Shown: positions 8,594 to 17,186, numbered from the stretch's first letter. The stretch is DNA of 64,000 bases from Lysinibacillus odysseyi (GCA_014595895.1 JABUKB010000005.1:1-64000), one strand, 5' to 3'. Notes: generated by a model not told the origin, from the sequence alone. Translations and numbers: made by a program.

Positions 8594-9925
8594 TTACACT
8601 GTGATTGGGCGGCTATATGTGCCCTTTTTCAAACCTAAATTTTCGCGTAATGTCGTACCTTCATACTCCGTACGGAATAGACCGCGGCGCTGAAGCTCAG
8701 GAATCACCAGCTCGACAATATCATCAAAGCCTGTTGGGAATGTCGGCGCCATAATATTGAAGCCGTCTGCCGCTCCATTCTCAAACCATTCCTGTAATTT
8801 ATCTGCAATTTGCTCCGGCGTACCGACAATTTCACGGTGACCGCGCGCTCCTGCAATATGTTCATATACTTGGCGGATGGTCGTAAAGCCGTTTTGCTCA
8901 ATCGTACCGCGGATAAGTTTTGTACGAATATTTGGGTTCGTCGGATCTGTTTCATGCTCTCCGAAATCTGGAATCGGACCATCTGGATCATACTTTGTAA
9001 AATCAAAGCCCGTTTGTGAAGTTAAATACGCCAAACCAACTTCCGGTAAAATATAGCTATTTAATTCATTGCGCTTCTGTACGGCTTCCTCTTCTGTCTT
9101 CGCTACCGTAATAAATACACCAGGCATTACTTTTAGTTCATCTTCAGACCGACCATATTTCGCTAGACGACTCTTTACATCCTTATAGAATGCTTGGGCA
9201 TCCTCTAATGTTTGCCATGCTGTGAAAATCACTTCTGCCGTTTTGGCAGCTAGCTCTTTTCCTGCTTCCGATGAACCCGCTTGGATAATCACAGGATGCC
9301 CTTGCGGTGTAGCCCCTATATCTAATGTACCGTCCACTCTAAAGTAATCGCCCTCATGCTTTACTGGATGCACATGATTCAGGTCAAAAAACTGACCTTT
9401 TTCTTTATCGATGACAAGTGCTTCTTCCTCTACTGAATGCCATAGCTGTTTCACAACATCTACAAATTCTTCTGCACGCTTATAGCGGTCGGCATGCTTT
9501 AAATGTTCATTTACTCCAAACAACTGTGCTTCTTTATCATTGTAAGATGTGACCACATTCCATGCTGCACGCCCTCCTGATAAATGGTCAATCGCTGCGT
9601 ATTTGCGCGCTACATGATAGGGTTCATTGTAAGTTGTCGTTAATGTAGCTGTTAATCCGATGTTTTTTGTCACAGCTGCTAACGCTGAAATAATAACAAG
9701 TGGGTCTAACTTTAACCCTGAATTCGAATTTTGTTCAATCTTTTGGCCAAATACATCCGCAAAGAAAATATTATCGAATTTTGCACGTTCTGCTGTTTGG
9801 GCAATTTTCGTTAAGAATGGCAGTGACCAACCGTTTCTTGCGTCTGTATGTGAATCACGCCAGCTTGCCACATGATGTCCTGGCATAAAGAAAAATGCCC
9901 CTAATTTCATTTGCTTTTTTGTCAT
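8594..9925 (-). CDS. LLM-class flavin-dependent monooxygenase (NtaA/SnaA/DmoA family)
   Basis: 443 residues, the typical length of the NtaA/SnaA/SoxA/DmoA branch of bacterial luciferase-like TIM-barrel monooxygenases. Matching features are AFFFMPGHHVASWR near the N-terminus, AKFDNIFFADVFGQ, DHLSGGRAAWNVVTSYND and GHPVIIQAGSSEAGKELAA. Relatives oxidise dimethyl sulfide, aminopolycarboxylates or N-acetyl-S-(2-succino)cysteine (YxeK), so the substrate is open. It needs reduced FMN, most likely from the SsuE-like enzyme downstream. Its mRNA starts about 210 nt upstream and contains a terminator hairpin (10048-10095), which suggests attenuation control. ATG 9925 follows AAAGGAG. Confidence 0.88.
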   Translation of the reverse strand: MTKKQMKLGAFFFMPGHHVASWRDSHTDARNGWSLPFLTKIAQTAERAKFDNIFFADVFGQKIEQNSNSGLKLDPLVIISALAAVTKNIGLTATLTTTYNEPYHVARKYAAIDHLSGGRAAWNVVTSYNDKEAQLFGVNEHLKHADRYKRAEEFVDVVKQLWHSVEEEALVIDKEKGQFFDLNHVHPVKHEGDYFRVDGTLDIGATPQGHPVIIQAGSSEAGKELAAKTAEVIFTAWQTLEDAQAFYKDVKSRLAKYGRSEDELKVMPGVFITVAKTEEEAVQKRNELNSYILPEVGLAYLTSQTGFDFTKYDPDGPIPDFGEHETDPTNPNIRTKLIRGTIEQNGFTTIRQVYEHIAGARGHREIVGTPEQIADKLQEWFENGAADGFNIMAPTFPTGFDDIVELVIPELQRRGLFRTEYEGTTLRENLGLKKGTYSRPITV

Positions 9926-10047
9926 TTTAAAAACTCCTTTACTTTATGAATTTACTCGCAATTAAGGTGAAAATTATTTTAGGCAGGAAATAGATTCGCT
10001 TGTATAAATCCCCAGGCATACTTTCATCTTACTTAGTGAAATACGTA

Positions 10048-10095
10048 AAAAGAGGCTCCCGAAAGCATGTGTTACACCTGCTTTTGAGAGCCTCC
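10048..10095 (-). promoter_or_regulatory. Terminator hairpin inside the leader of the monooxygenase operon (candidate attenuator)
   Basis: On the minus strand a long stem (GAGGCTC...GCA paired with TGC...GAGCCTC, one internal mismatch region) is followed by TTTTT. It lies about 40 nt after the proposed transcription start and 120 nt before the start codon, so it would stop transcription before the gene. The upstream bases CAGCTCACCAG can pair with CTGGAGGCT (10090-10112), which overlaps the 5' arm of the terminator, a possible antiterminator. No S-box, T-box or other riboswitch signature that I know is present; the ligand is unknown. Confidence 0.55.
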
Positions 10096-10143
10096 AGTTT
10101 TCTGGTGAGCTGTTTATTTAAATCCTAGTATGTTTATATACTT

Positions 10144-10172
10144 AATGTATTATAGATTTTTGCTTTCGTCAA
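10144..10172 (-). promoter_or_regulatory. Probable promoter of the monooxygenase operon
   Basis: Minus-strand -35 TTGACG (10167-10172), 17-bp spacer, -10 TACATT (10144-10149). It lies downstream of the previous gene's terminator and upstream of the leader hairpin, so the leader is transcribed as an independent unit. Confidence 0.6.
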
Positions 10173-10214
10173 TGGTTTTCTGCCTTTTTGAAATAAAATC
10201 TAATTCTTAGCAAA

Positions 10215-10250
10215 CAAAAAAGCCACTTAATGCTTTTCGCACTAAATGGC
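10215..10250 (-). terminator. Rho-independent terminator of the flavin reductase gene at 10259
   Basis: 12-bp stem GCCATTTAGTGC/GCATTAAGTGGC (G-U pairs allowed), 5-nt loop, then TTTTTTG on the minus strand. Confidence 0.88.
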
Positions 10251-10258
10251 ATGATCTA

Positions 10259-10816
10259 TTATTTAATTTCAATTGAATTTTCTTTTAAAACAGCTTTTCG
10301 CATTTCACAATATTGAACGAATATACGTGCCAATTCTTTTAAGCGTGCTTGCACATCTTCATCAATAATTTTATTGTTTTCATCGAAATGGGATGTATGT
10401 GTATACACATAGTTTGGTGTCACGAAGCAACGGAAATAATCTAGAATTGGTTTTAATTGATTTTCCAACACTAAATGATGCTGATATGTGCCCCCATTTC
10501 CTACGATCGCAGCCGGTTTATAGCGCATTGCTTTCGGTGGAATCATATCAAAAGCATTTTTCAGGACACCTGGGATGGATGCTTGGAAAATAGGCGAAGC
10601 AAATACATAGCCATCCGCTTCTTCAAATTTTTGAATCATCATCTTCATATCGTCGTTCAATGGGCTTCCATCTAAGATTTGATGATTTAGTTCATTAAAG
10701 GATAATATTTCGAGCTCTAACTCACTATCGTATTCTGCAATATATTGTTTAACTTGTTGTAATAAGGCACCTGTTTTCTTGCCAAAAATTGTGCCATCAA
10801 CGAGTAAAATTTTCAT
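10259..10816 (-). CDS. NADPH-dependent FMN reductase family protein
   Basis: 185 residues, flavodoxin-like fold: MKILLVDGTIFGKKTGALLQ (phosphate loop), ADGYVFASPIFQASIPGVLKN (flavin-stacking region) and AAIVGNGGTYQHHLVL. It probably reduces FMN or quinone/azo-type substrates with NAD(P)H; it is a distant paralogue of the SsuE-like enzyme at 8064. Start ATG 10816 is chosen because GGAGG, which lies inside a longer in-frame version starting at 10831, sits 7-8 nt before it. It has its own terminator, so it is not part of the monooxygenase operon. Confidence 0.82.
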   Translation of the reverse strand: MKILLVDGTIFGKKTGALLQQVKQYIAEYDSELELEILSFNELNHQILDGSPLNDDMKMMIQKFEEADGYVFASPIFQASIPGVLKNAFDMIPPKAMRYKPAAIVGNGGTYQHHLVLENQLKPILDYFRCFVTPNYVYTHTSHFDENNKIIDEDVQARLKELARIFVQYCEMRKAVLKENSIEIK

Positions 10817-10970
10817 TATTTGTTCCTCCATTATACACTCAGCTCATTCATACTGCTGTTTTTGTCATTATTATTGTAACAGAATTAATTAGTAGCGGAA
10901 TACATAGTTGCTTACGGATTGCCAAATTCAGACTTATGGCTGATGAAGACAATTCCGGCTATTTTCTTCA

Positions 10971-11756
10971 TTATTTTGTGTTGAGTTTGTTTTTATCAAA
11001 TACTATTTCCTCGTCCAATGGCGGTGGATCTTGCGTTAATTTACCCCAATTAAATAAATCTTGGCTTGATATTTCTGATTTTTTTTCTATTGGAGGCCAC
11101 GCTTTTTCTAGCAATTGATCCGATGTGTAAATCGCTACCTTTTGTTTTTTGCCATGCAAGGCAATAACCTGCATCGCGAGCGCGACCTGGGAGGCAGAAA
11201 TTGAACGAACTTTTTTTAAGGGACCTATCATAAGCGGATTCAGCAATTTAAGAATCCATTCACCTACTTTTTCACCAAAACGAAACTCCGTACGATTTCC
11301 TACCAATAGAGAAGGCCGGATAATCGATAATTGCGGTAAATGTAAATCAATCAGCTCTTTTTCTAATTTTCCCTTTACACGACTATAATATGCTAGCGCT
11401 TTTTCATTGGCTCCCATGGCAGAAATAACAATAAAATGCTGAATGCCCCGCTTTTTAGCCAAGGAAGCTACACACAGCGGATATTCTACATCCACCTTTT
11501 CAAACACTTCTTTCGAGCCTGCTTTTTTAATCGTTGTTCCTAAACAGCAATACACTTCATGGGCAAAATCAATATCGGATGCAGCAAGTTCATCAAAATC
11601 AACGATACGCTCAATTAATTTTTCATGTTGAAAATCTAGTTTTCGCCTTGTTAAGGCTGTTACAGATATGTATTCTTCACGCTCACACAGCTGACGAATT
11701 AGCTCTGACCCTACCAGACCGGTCGCACCTACCACAATTGCTTCACGCATTTTCAT
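10971..11756 (-). CDS. NAD(P)-binding oxidoreductase of atypical SDR type
   Basis: 261 residues with an N-terminal Rossmann motif VVGATGLVGSELIRQL, then CCLGTTIKKAGSKEVFEKVD and HFIVISAMGANEKALAYYSRVKG containing the YxxxK pair, and IIRPSLLVG. This is the pattern of atypical short-chain dehydrogenases of the NAD(P)H-binding/HTATIP2-like group. The substrate is unknown. The frame stays open upstream to 11945, but ATG 11756 is preferred: it has AAAGGGTG at good spacing, and the longer form would overlap the divergent gene at 11868. Confidence 0.75.
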   Translation of the reverse strand: MKMREAIVVGATGLVGSELIRQLCEREEYISVTALTRRKLDFQHEKLIERIVDFDELAASDIDFAHEVYCCLGTTIKKAGSKEVFEKVDVEYPLCVASLAKKRGIQHFIVISAMGANEKALAYYSRVKGKLEKELIDLHLPQLSIIRPSLLVGNRTEFRFGEKVGEWILKLLNPLMIGPLKKVRSISASQVALAMQVIALHGKKQKVAIYTSDQLLEKAWPPIEKKSEISSQDLFNWGKLTQDPPPLDEEIVFDKNKLNTK

Positions 11757-11867
11757 CTTTATCACCCTTTCCTTTTCATTCAGCCGCATTTTGTTTTCAT
11801 TTTCACACATACTTGCCAATTTTTCACCATATTTTAAAAGGAAGAGCAGAAGAAAGGATGCGAATGA

Positions 11868-12896
11868 TTGAAAAATACTAAAAAAGTTGCTTTTATTATC
11901 GAACATTGCCCTATTAAAGGTAGTTATCCATTCGAACGAATTCAAATTTTAAGTGAATTATTAGAGGAGCATCATGTCACAATGTTTGTAAAAGCCGATG
12001 CAGAGTTTGTCGATAGACAATTTAAACAATTGCCTATTCCTCCAGTTATGTTCGAAAAGTACGAAGAAGTAGGACGAGCATTACGCCAACTAGAAGTTGA
12101 TTTAATTGTCCAGGATGGCAAAGATTCACTCATAGAATATGTAGAAAGTTTGCGTCCATACTGTAAAACCATTATTCATTTCGATGATTTTGGTAGCGGC
12201 AGAGAGCTGGCTGATTGCAATATTCTCGCATTATTTGAAGAGGTGGGCACTGGAGAAGCGCTTCCGCCTAATACACTCGCTGGTAGTTATGCTTTTGCTG
12301 TACACCCGCGTCTGCAACAAATAGCAAGTGCTCGTCAGGATGCTGAGGAACAAGAGTTGCCTCATATTGTAGTGGCTTTTGAAGATGGTGATGAAAACAA
12401 TTTAACTTACCGGACATTGCGTCACCTGACACAGCTGCATATCCCACTGCAAATTTCTGTTGCGATTGATGATGATTACAAGCATTCCATTGGCGATTTG
12501 CAAATGATGCTGTTAAGCCGTCGTCACGCCAATATCCTAAAAAAAGAAGATGCTTTGTATGAACTGCTCCCTCAGGCTGACATTGTCGTATGCAATAACA
12601 ACTATACACCCTACAAAGTGGCAGCGATTGGGATCCCGTGCATTACACTGGCTCAGCATGAGCGAGAAATTCCTTATGCGTTCGCACGTGAGTTAAACGG
12701 CTTTATCCATCTTGGATTGGGACGTAAAATAAAACAGTCTTCTATCCAAAATGCCGTGATGGAATTGCTGTTGCATGATCACCGCCGTCAGCGCGCTATT
12801 GATAAACAGCTGTCACTTGATATTTTGAGCAATAATGAAATTTTACAATCGCTGTTACTTGATTTTGCGAATGGTCGTCACCTGGCTCAGCTTTAA
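11868..12896 (+). CDS. SpsG/PseG-like glycosyltransferase-fold protein
   Basis: 342 residues, soluble. The N-terminal VAFIIEHCPIKGSYPFERIQ and the C-terminal QADIVVCNNNYTPYKVAAIGIPCITLAQHEREIPYAFA segment (split here by family pattern) resemble the GT-B nucleotide-sugar domain of PseG and the spore-coat protein SpsG. The catalytic details of PseG are not obvious, so it may be a glycosyltransferase or hydrolase acting on an activated sugar, or a non-enzymatic relative. The start is TTG 11868. A 7-codon reading frame (ATG 11858 to TAA 11881) in another frame overlaps this start and has the better start codon. Its promoter must lie within the region shared with the divergent NAD(P)-binding gene. 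Confidence 0.5.
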   Translation: MKNTKKVAFIIEHCPIKGSYPFERIQILSELLEEHHVTMFVKADAEFVDRQFKQLPIPPVMFEKYEEVGRALRQLEVDLIVQDGKDSLIEYVESLRPYCKTIIHFDDFGSGRELADCNILALFEEVGTGEALPPNTLAGSYAFAVHPRLQQIASARQDAEEQELPHIVVAFEDGDENNLTYRTLRHLTQLHIPLQISVAIDDDYKHSIGDLQMMLLSRRHANILKKEDALYELLPQADIVVCNNNYTPYKVAAIGIPCITLAQHEREIPYAFARELNGFIHLGLGRKIKQSSIQNAVMELLLHDHRRQRAIDKQLSLDILSNNEILQSLLLDFANGRHLAQL

Positions 12897-12983
12897 TCAA
12901 ACCACTCTCACTTTCCCGAGAATTTATGCTACAATACAGGGTAGTGAATTTTGCATATTTGCAATAAAAGGAGCGTTTTGATT

Positions 12984-13169
12984 ATGCTAACAAAAGCACA
13001 AGTACAAGGTCAGATTACCGAGCTGAAGATGGACTATGTCAATTTACAAGGCGATTTAGAAAAGCTTGAGTCTTTAGGTCATGATGGCTCTGTCAAACAA
13101 GCGGTAGAGCGTCTTGAAAAAATGGAAGCTCGTCTAGCAGAATTAAACAAGCAGTTAGCAGCATTCTGA
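12984..13169 (+). CDS. SE1832-family small protein
   Basis: 61 residues: MLTKAQVQGQITELKMDYVN and then a helical, charged region with heptad-like Leu spacing, probably a short coiled coil. It matches the conserved SE1832 family of Bacillota; function unknown. Start ATG 12984 has AAAAGGAG 10 nt upstream, so the longer in-frame version from 12951 is rejected. A -10-like TACAAT precedes it near 12931. It ends in a strong terminator just upstream of the ABC-F gene. Confidence 0.85.
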   Translation: MLTKAQVQGQITELKMDYVNLQGDLEKLESLGHDGSVKQAVERLEKMEARLAELNKQLAAF

Positions 13170-13175
13170 TACTTC

Positions 13176-13203
13176 ACTCGCGGAGTCACACCGCGAGTTT
13201 TTT
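13176..13203 (+). terminator. Rho-independent terminator after the SE1832-family gene
   Basis: 8-bp stem ACTCGCGG/CCGCGAGT, 7-nt loop, followed by TTTTTTG. Confidence 0.9.
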
Positions 13204-13238
13204 GCGTGAAAAAGTAAACAATATTCGGAGGCATATAT

Positions 13239-14807
13239 ATGGCAATTTTAAAAGTTGAAAACTTAGGTCATTCTTTCGGCGATCGTACGTTATTCAAAGA
13301 CGTTTCTTTTCGTTTAGTTGAGGGGGATCATATTGGCTTAGTCGGTGCAAATGGTGTAGGGAAATCGACATTAATGAGCATCATTACAGGTCAAGCTATT
13401 CACGACACAGGCAAAGTAGAGTGGCTGCCTAATACACATTATGGTTATTTGGATCAGCATACTGTACTAACACCAGGCCGTACGATGCGTGATGTTCTAC
13501 GCGATGCATTTTTACCTCTTTATAAGAAAGAAGAAGAACTGAACGAAATCACAGCCCAAATGGCAGACCCAGAGGCAGATTTAGAAAAGCTGTTAGAAGA
13601 AATGGCGGAGATTCAAGATGCGCTCGATGCTGGGGACTTCTATACATTGGATATGAAGATTGAAGAGGTAGCACGTGGACTTGGTCTCGATGCAATCGGT
13701 TTAGACCGTGATGTAGCGGCCCTTTCTGGCGGTCAGCGTACAAAAGTTTTACTAGCAAAGCTATTACTCGAAAAACCAAAAGTGCTGCTGCTAGACGAGC
13801 CGACAAACTATTTAGATGAAGAGCATGTCACATGGTTAAAGAACTACTTAAAAAACTATCCGCACGCATTCCTTTTAATTTCGCATGATACGGAATTTAT
13901 GAATGAAACGGTGGATGTTATTTTCCAATTAGAGTTCTCTAAATTAACACGCTATACAGCAACATATGAAAAGTTTTTAGAGCTGGCTGAAATCAACAAG
14001 CGTCAGCACATCGATGCCTACGAGAAACAGCAGGAGTTCATTAAAAAGCAAGAAGACTTTATTGCGAAAAACAAAGCACGTTACTCCACAACAGGCCGCG
14101 CGAAATCACGCGCAAAGCAGTTGGATCGTTTGGAGCGTATCGACCGTCCTGAAACAGCTGTGAAGCCTGAATTTAGCTTTAAAGAAGCCCGTACACCGAG
14201 CCGCTATGTAGTGGAAGCAGAAAATTTAGTAATCGGTTATGATAAAGAAAAACCATTGTTACCACCACTATCCTTTATGATTGAGCGCGGTGAAAAAATC
14301 GCATTAGTAGGTATGAATGGTGTAGGTAAATCAACCTTATTAAAAACTATGCTTGGAAAAGTAAAGCCTTTAGACGGCAAGGTCATTCTTGGCGATTACT
14401 TAGAGCCTTCTTACTTTGAACAGGAAATAAAAGCGGATAAAATCACACCTATCGATGATGTATGGAACGCCTTCCCTTCTATGGAACAGGCCCAAGTCCG
14501 TGCAGCTCTAGCACGTGCAGGCTTAAAATCAGAGCATATCCAACGTCCGTTAAACTCCCTATCAGGTGGTGAACAGGCGAAGGTACGTTTATGTAAATTA
14601 ATGATGAACGAAGCCAACTGCCTGATTTTTGACGAACCGACAAACCACTTGGATGTCGATGCAAAAGCAGAGCTAAAACGCGCTATGCAAGCATTTAAAG
14701 GAACGATTATCCTTGTATCCCATGAACCTGATTTTTATGATGGTTTAGTAACAAAAATTTGGAATGTACAAGACTGGTTTACTACAGGTACTGTAAGCGA
14801 GTTTTAA
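13239..14807 (+). CDS. yfmM: ABC-F family ATPase, YfmM-like
   Basis: 522 residues with two ABC ATPase domains and no membrane segment, the mark of ABC-F translation factors. Domain 1: Walker A GANGVGKST (36-44), signature LSGGQ, Walker B LLLDEPTNYLD. Domain 2: Walker A GMNGVGKST, signature LSGGE, Walker B LIFDEPTNHLD. A basic linker with KNKARYSTTGRAKSRAKQLD lies between. Length and N-terminus fit Bacillus YfmM. ABC-F proteins bind the ribosomal E site and rescue stalled ribosomes or give antibiotic protection; the exact role here is not known. Start ATG 13239 follows TTCGGAGG. Confidence 0.87.
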   Translation: MAILKVENLGHSFGDRTLFKDVSFRLVEGDHIGLVGANGVGKSTLMSIITGQAIHDTGKVEWLPNTHYGYLDQHTVLTPGRTMRDVLRDAFLPLYKKEEELNEITAQMADPEADLEKLLEEMAEIQDALDAGDFYTLDMKIEEVARGLGLDAIGLDRDVAALSGGQRTKVLLAKLLLEKPKVLLLDEPTNYLDEEHVTWLKNYLKNYPHAFLLISHDTEFMNETVDVIFQLEFSKLTRYTATYEKFLELAEINKRQHIDAYEKQQEFIKKQEDFIAKNKARYSTTGRAKSRAKQLDRLERIDRPETAVKPEFSFKEARTPSRYVVEAENLVIGYDKEKPLLPPLSFMIERGEKIALVGMNGVGKSTLLKTMLGKVKPLDGKVILGDYLEPSYFEQEIKADKITPIDDVWNAFPSMEQAQVRAALARAGLKSEHIQRPLNSLSGGEQAKVRLCKLMMNEANCLIFDEPTNHLDVDAKAELKRAMQAFKGTIILVSHEPDFYDGLVTKIWNVQDWFTTGTVSEF

Positions 14808-14818
14808 TATAACAGAAG

Positions 14819-14852
14819 TCCCTCAGGTGAATATTCATCTGAGGGATTTTTG
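14819..14852 (+). terminator. Rho-independent terminator after the ABC-F gene
   Basis: 12-bp stem TCCCTCAGGTGA/TCATCTGAGGGA (one G-U pair), 4-nt loop, then TTTTTG. Confidence 0.9.
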
Positions 14853-14861
14853 TTTCGTAAT

Positions 14862-15152
14862 TTACATGCCGTAATTTGTTTTTGCTAAGGAAATCGCTTT
14901 TCTACTCACTTCTAGACGATCCCCGTCAGCATTTAAACGCATAACGCCATTTTCTTCATCGAAAATCGATTGCAAATGTGGTGCCGGCTTTACCCCAACC
15001 ATCATAGGCTCCCGTGCTTTAGTAGAAGCAGTTGATTTTTCTCCTACATGTAAACTCGAAATATCCGGAAATGGTGACTGTGGTGCTTGCTGCGGACGAC
15101 GGGGAGATTGATTATTGACATTTGAGCCACCTACTCCTACAGAACGAATCAT
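14862..15152 (-). CDS. Hypothetical protein
   Basis: 96 residues, not recognised. The N-terminal ~45 residues are rich in Gly, Pro, Gln, Ser and Asn and probably disordered. The C-terminal half (DEENGVMRLNADGDRLEVSR and then a short helix) looks folded and amphipathic, a little like short C-terminal segments of flagellar proteins, but that likeness is weak. Start ATG 15152 follows AAAGGAGAGG; a longer in-frame version from 15176 would contain that site. A TATAAT-like box lies upstream near 15215. It converges with the ABC-F gene and lies downstream of cstA behind cstA's terminator. Confidence 0.6.
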   Translation of the reverse strand: MIRSVGVGGSNVNNQSPRRPQQAPQSPFPDISSLHVGEKSTASTKAREPMMVGVKPAPHLQSIFDEENGVMRLNADGDRLEVSRKAISLAKTNYGM

Positions 15153-15229
15153 ACAGATTTCCTCTCCTTTCCCCAAAAATATTCATCTATTTTTCAATTA
15201 AATGTTATCTTTTATTATATCAAAACTAA

Positions 15230-15270
15230 CAAAAAGGTACGGAAAAACAAATTTGTTTTTCCGTACCTTT
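15230..15270 (-). terminator. Rho-independent terminator of cstA
   Basis: Perfect 19-bp palindromic stem (15233-15251 with 15252-15270, GGTACGG core), with T-runs on both sides. It starts 5 nt after the cstA stop codon. Confidence 0.92.
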
Positions 15271-15274
15271 ATTT

Positions 15275-17071
15275 TTATGCATTTGCTGCTTTCGTAAATC
15301 GTGGGTGTGACCACAGTGTACGCCATTTCATAATCGATAGCACCACAATGATTAAACCTAACGTTAACATGATAATCGATAAGATACCATTTAAGACATT
15401 ATATCCGCCTGCAGCTGAATTCCAGTAGACGTTTTTCACCATCCAGAAGCCTGCTACGTTTACTGTAATGTATAGGTAAACTAACGGGATTAAACATGTT
15501 AAGACATAAATACGTTTGTCTGCTACTTTCAATACGAATGTTACACCACACACTAAACCGATTGATGCCATTAATTGGTTTGATACACCGAACAGTGCCC
15601 ATACCGACGCGATATCACCAGAGTTCAGTAGGTATCCCCACATGACACAGGCTAATGCACTTGCTCCAATGGCACCAGGAAGCCAGTCTGTTTTCTTCAG
15701 CGGCTTGTAAACATTCCCTAAGAAATCTTGGATCAAGTAACGAGCTGTACGTGTACCAGCGTCAATCGCTGTTAAAATGAATACAGCCTCAAACATGATG
15801 ACGAATTGATAGAAGTAGCTTGTCAGATGGCTGAACCATTCTACTCCAGAGAAGATAGAAGCCATCCCTACCGCTAATGTTACGGCACCGCCTGTACGTC
15901 CTTCTAGATCCATACCAATGGCTTCAGATAATGCCGGTAAATCCACTACCGACATTCCTAATGTTTGGAATACAGCAGGAGCTGAGTTGATAGCAAAATA
16001 GTCACCAGGGTGTAAAACTGTTGCAGCGATTAACGCCATAACCCCAACAACACACTCTACTAACATTGCCCCAAAACCTACGATGCGAATATCTTCCCAG
16101 CGATCTAGCATTTTTGGTGTTGTACCCGATCCAACGAATGCGTGGAAACCGGAGATGGCACCACAGGCAATAGTGATGGATACGAACGGCCATACTGGAC
16201 CCGCTACGATTGGACCGCCGCCATTTAAGAAATCCGGAATAATAGCTGGGAATTGAATTGTCGGGTTGATAATAAATACCCCAATAATTAATGCAACGAA
16301 TACCCCAATTTTCATGAAGCTACTTAAGTAATCACGTGGCGCCAATAAGAACCACACTGGTAAAGCAGCTGCAAAGAATGCGTAAATTGGCAAAAGGATA
16401 GATAATGTTTCTCTATCTAACGTTAATACGTCCCCTAACCATGTACCTTGAAGGTTGGGACCATAGAATACAGCCCCTATTAATAATCCAATCCCTATGA
16501 TGGTGGAGAGCTTTAAATTACCGGTAAATTTCGTGATCATCCCCATCAACATCGCAATTGGAATAGTCGCTGCTACAGCAAATGTACCCCATGGATTTTC
16601 TGCTAATGCACCTAGAATAACCATCGATAAACCAGCCATCGTAATCGTGATGATAAATAGCATCGCTAAACCAGTACAGAAACCAACAACCGGTCCTAGC
16701 TCCTCACGCATTACTTCTGAAAGTGACTTACCGCCTTTCGTCATGGAAGCGAATAACACAACAGCATCATGCACCGCTCCCCCGATCACCGCACCGATTA
16801 ATAACCAAAGATATCCTGGTAAATAACCGAATTGTGCTGCTAAAATCGGACCTACTAATGGTCCCGCTGCTGCAATTGCAGCGAAGTGATGTCCAAATGC
16901 TACCCATCTATTCGTCGGTACAAAGTCTTGCCCGTCGTTTTTTTCATGAGCAGGAGTTGGTTTATCATCATTGATTTTTAATACTTTTTTCGTAAAGAAA
17001 ATCCCATATAAACGATACGCAATTACTGCAACACAGATCGCGCCAATAACTAATGTAATGGCATTCATCAT
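15275..17071 (-). CDS. cstA: CstA-family carbon starvation / pyruvate-peptide transporter
   Basis: 598 residues with many hydrophobic segments, a complete CstA-family membrane transporter. Family features include NRWVAFGHHFAAIAAAGPLV, GAVHDAVVLFASM and SGFHAFVGSGTTPKML. Members take up pyruvate (BtsT/CstA) or peptides, driven by protons. The gene lies downstream of a LytS/LytR-type two-component system, the arrangement known from BtsSR-BtsT, which supports pyruvate or a related nutrient as substrate. It has its own upstream region with a direct repeat suited to a LytTR regulator, and is separated from the regulator gene by a terminator. Start ATG-ATG 17071 follows AGGGGG. Confidence 0.92.
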   Translation of the reverse strand: MMNAITLVIGAICVAVIAYRLYGIFFTKKVLKINDDKPTPAHEKNDGQDFVPTNRWVAFGHHFAAIAAAGPLVGPILAAQFGYLPGYLWLLIGAVIGGAVHDAVVLFASMTKGGKSLSEVMREELGPVVGFCTGLAMLFIITITMAGLSMVILGALAENPWGTFAVAATIPIAMLMGMITKFTGNLKLSTIIGIGLLIGAVFYGPNLQGTWLGDVLTLDRETLSILLPIYAFFAAALPVWFLLAPRDYLSSFMKIGVFVALIIGVFIINPTIQFPAIIPDFLNGGGPIVAGPVWPFVSITIACGAISGFHAFVGSGTTPKMLDRWEDIRIVGFGAMLVECVVGVMALIAATVLHPGDYFAINSAPAVFQTLGMSVVDLPALSEAIGMDLEGRTGGAVTLAVGMASIFSGVEWFSHLTSYFYQFVIMFEAVFILTAIDAGTRTARYLIQDFLGNVYKPLKKTDWLPGAIGASALACVMWGYLLNSGDIASVWALFGVSNQLMASIGLVCGVTFVLKVADKRIYVLTCLIPLVYLYITVNVAGFWMVKNVYWNSAAGGYNVLNGILSIIMLTLGLIIVVLSIMKWRTLWSHPRFTKAANA

Positions 17072-17138
17072 GTAACCCCCTGTTAATCTCTATTTCTATA
17101 AGAGTAGCAAATCTGGACTAGGTTGCCTTGAATTGTCG

Positions 17139-17170
17139 TCGAAATGTCAGAATATTAAATCGAAACGTCA
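17139..17170 (-). promoter_or_regulatory. Direct repeat upstream of cstA, candidate LytTR regulator site
   Basis: On the minus strand TGACGTTTCGA (17160-17170) and TGACATTTCGA (17139-17149) differ by one base and start 21 bp apart, two helical turns, as expected for LytTR-domain regulators that bind tandem sites. About 30 bp further on is a TGCTACTCT extended -10-like element with no good -35, which suits an activator-dependent promoter. Confidence 0.6.
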
Positions 17171-17186
17171 ATATACGCAATTGGAA

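Noticed and set aside
9926-10172. SAM (S-box) riboswitch for the monooxygenase leader
   Set aside because: The S-box core sequences are absent and the leader before the terminator is only about 90 nt, too short. It is kept only as an unclassified attenuator candidate.
11757-11945. N-terminal extension of the NAD(P)-binding protein to 11945
   Set aside because: It would overlap the divergent gene starting at 11868, and the better ribosome binding site is at 11756.
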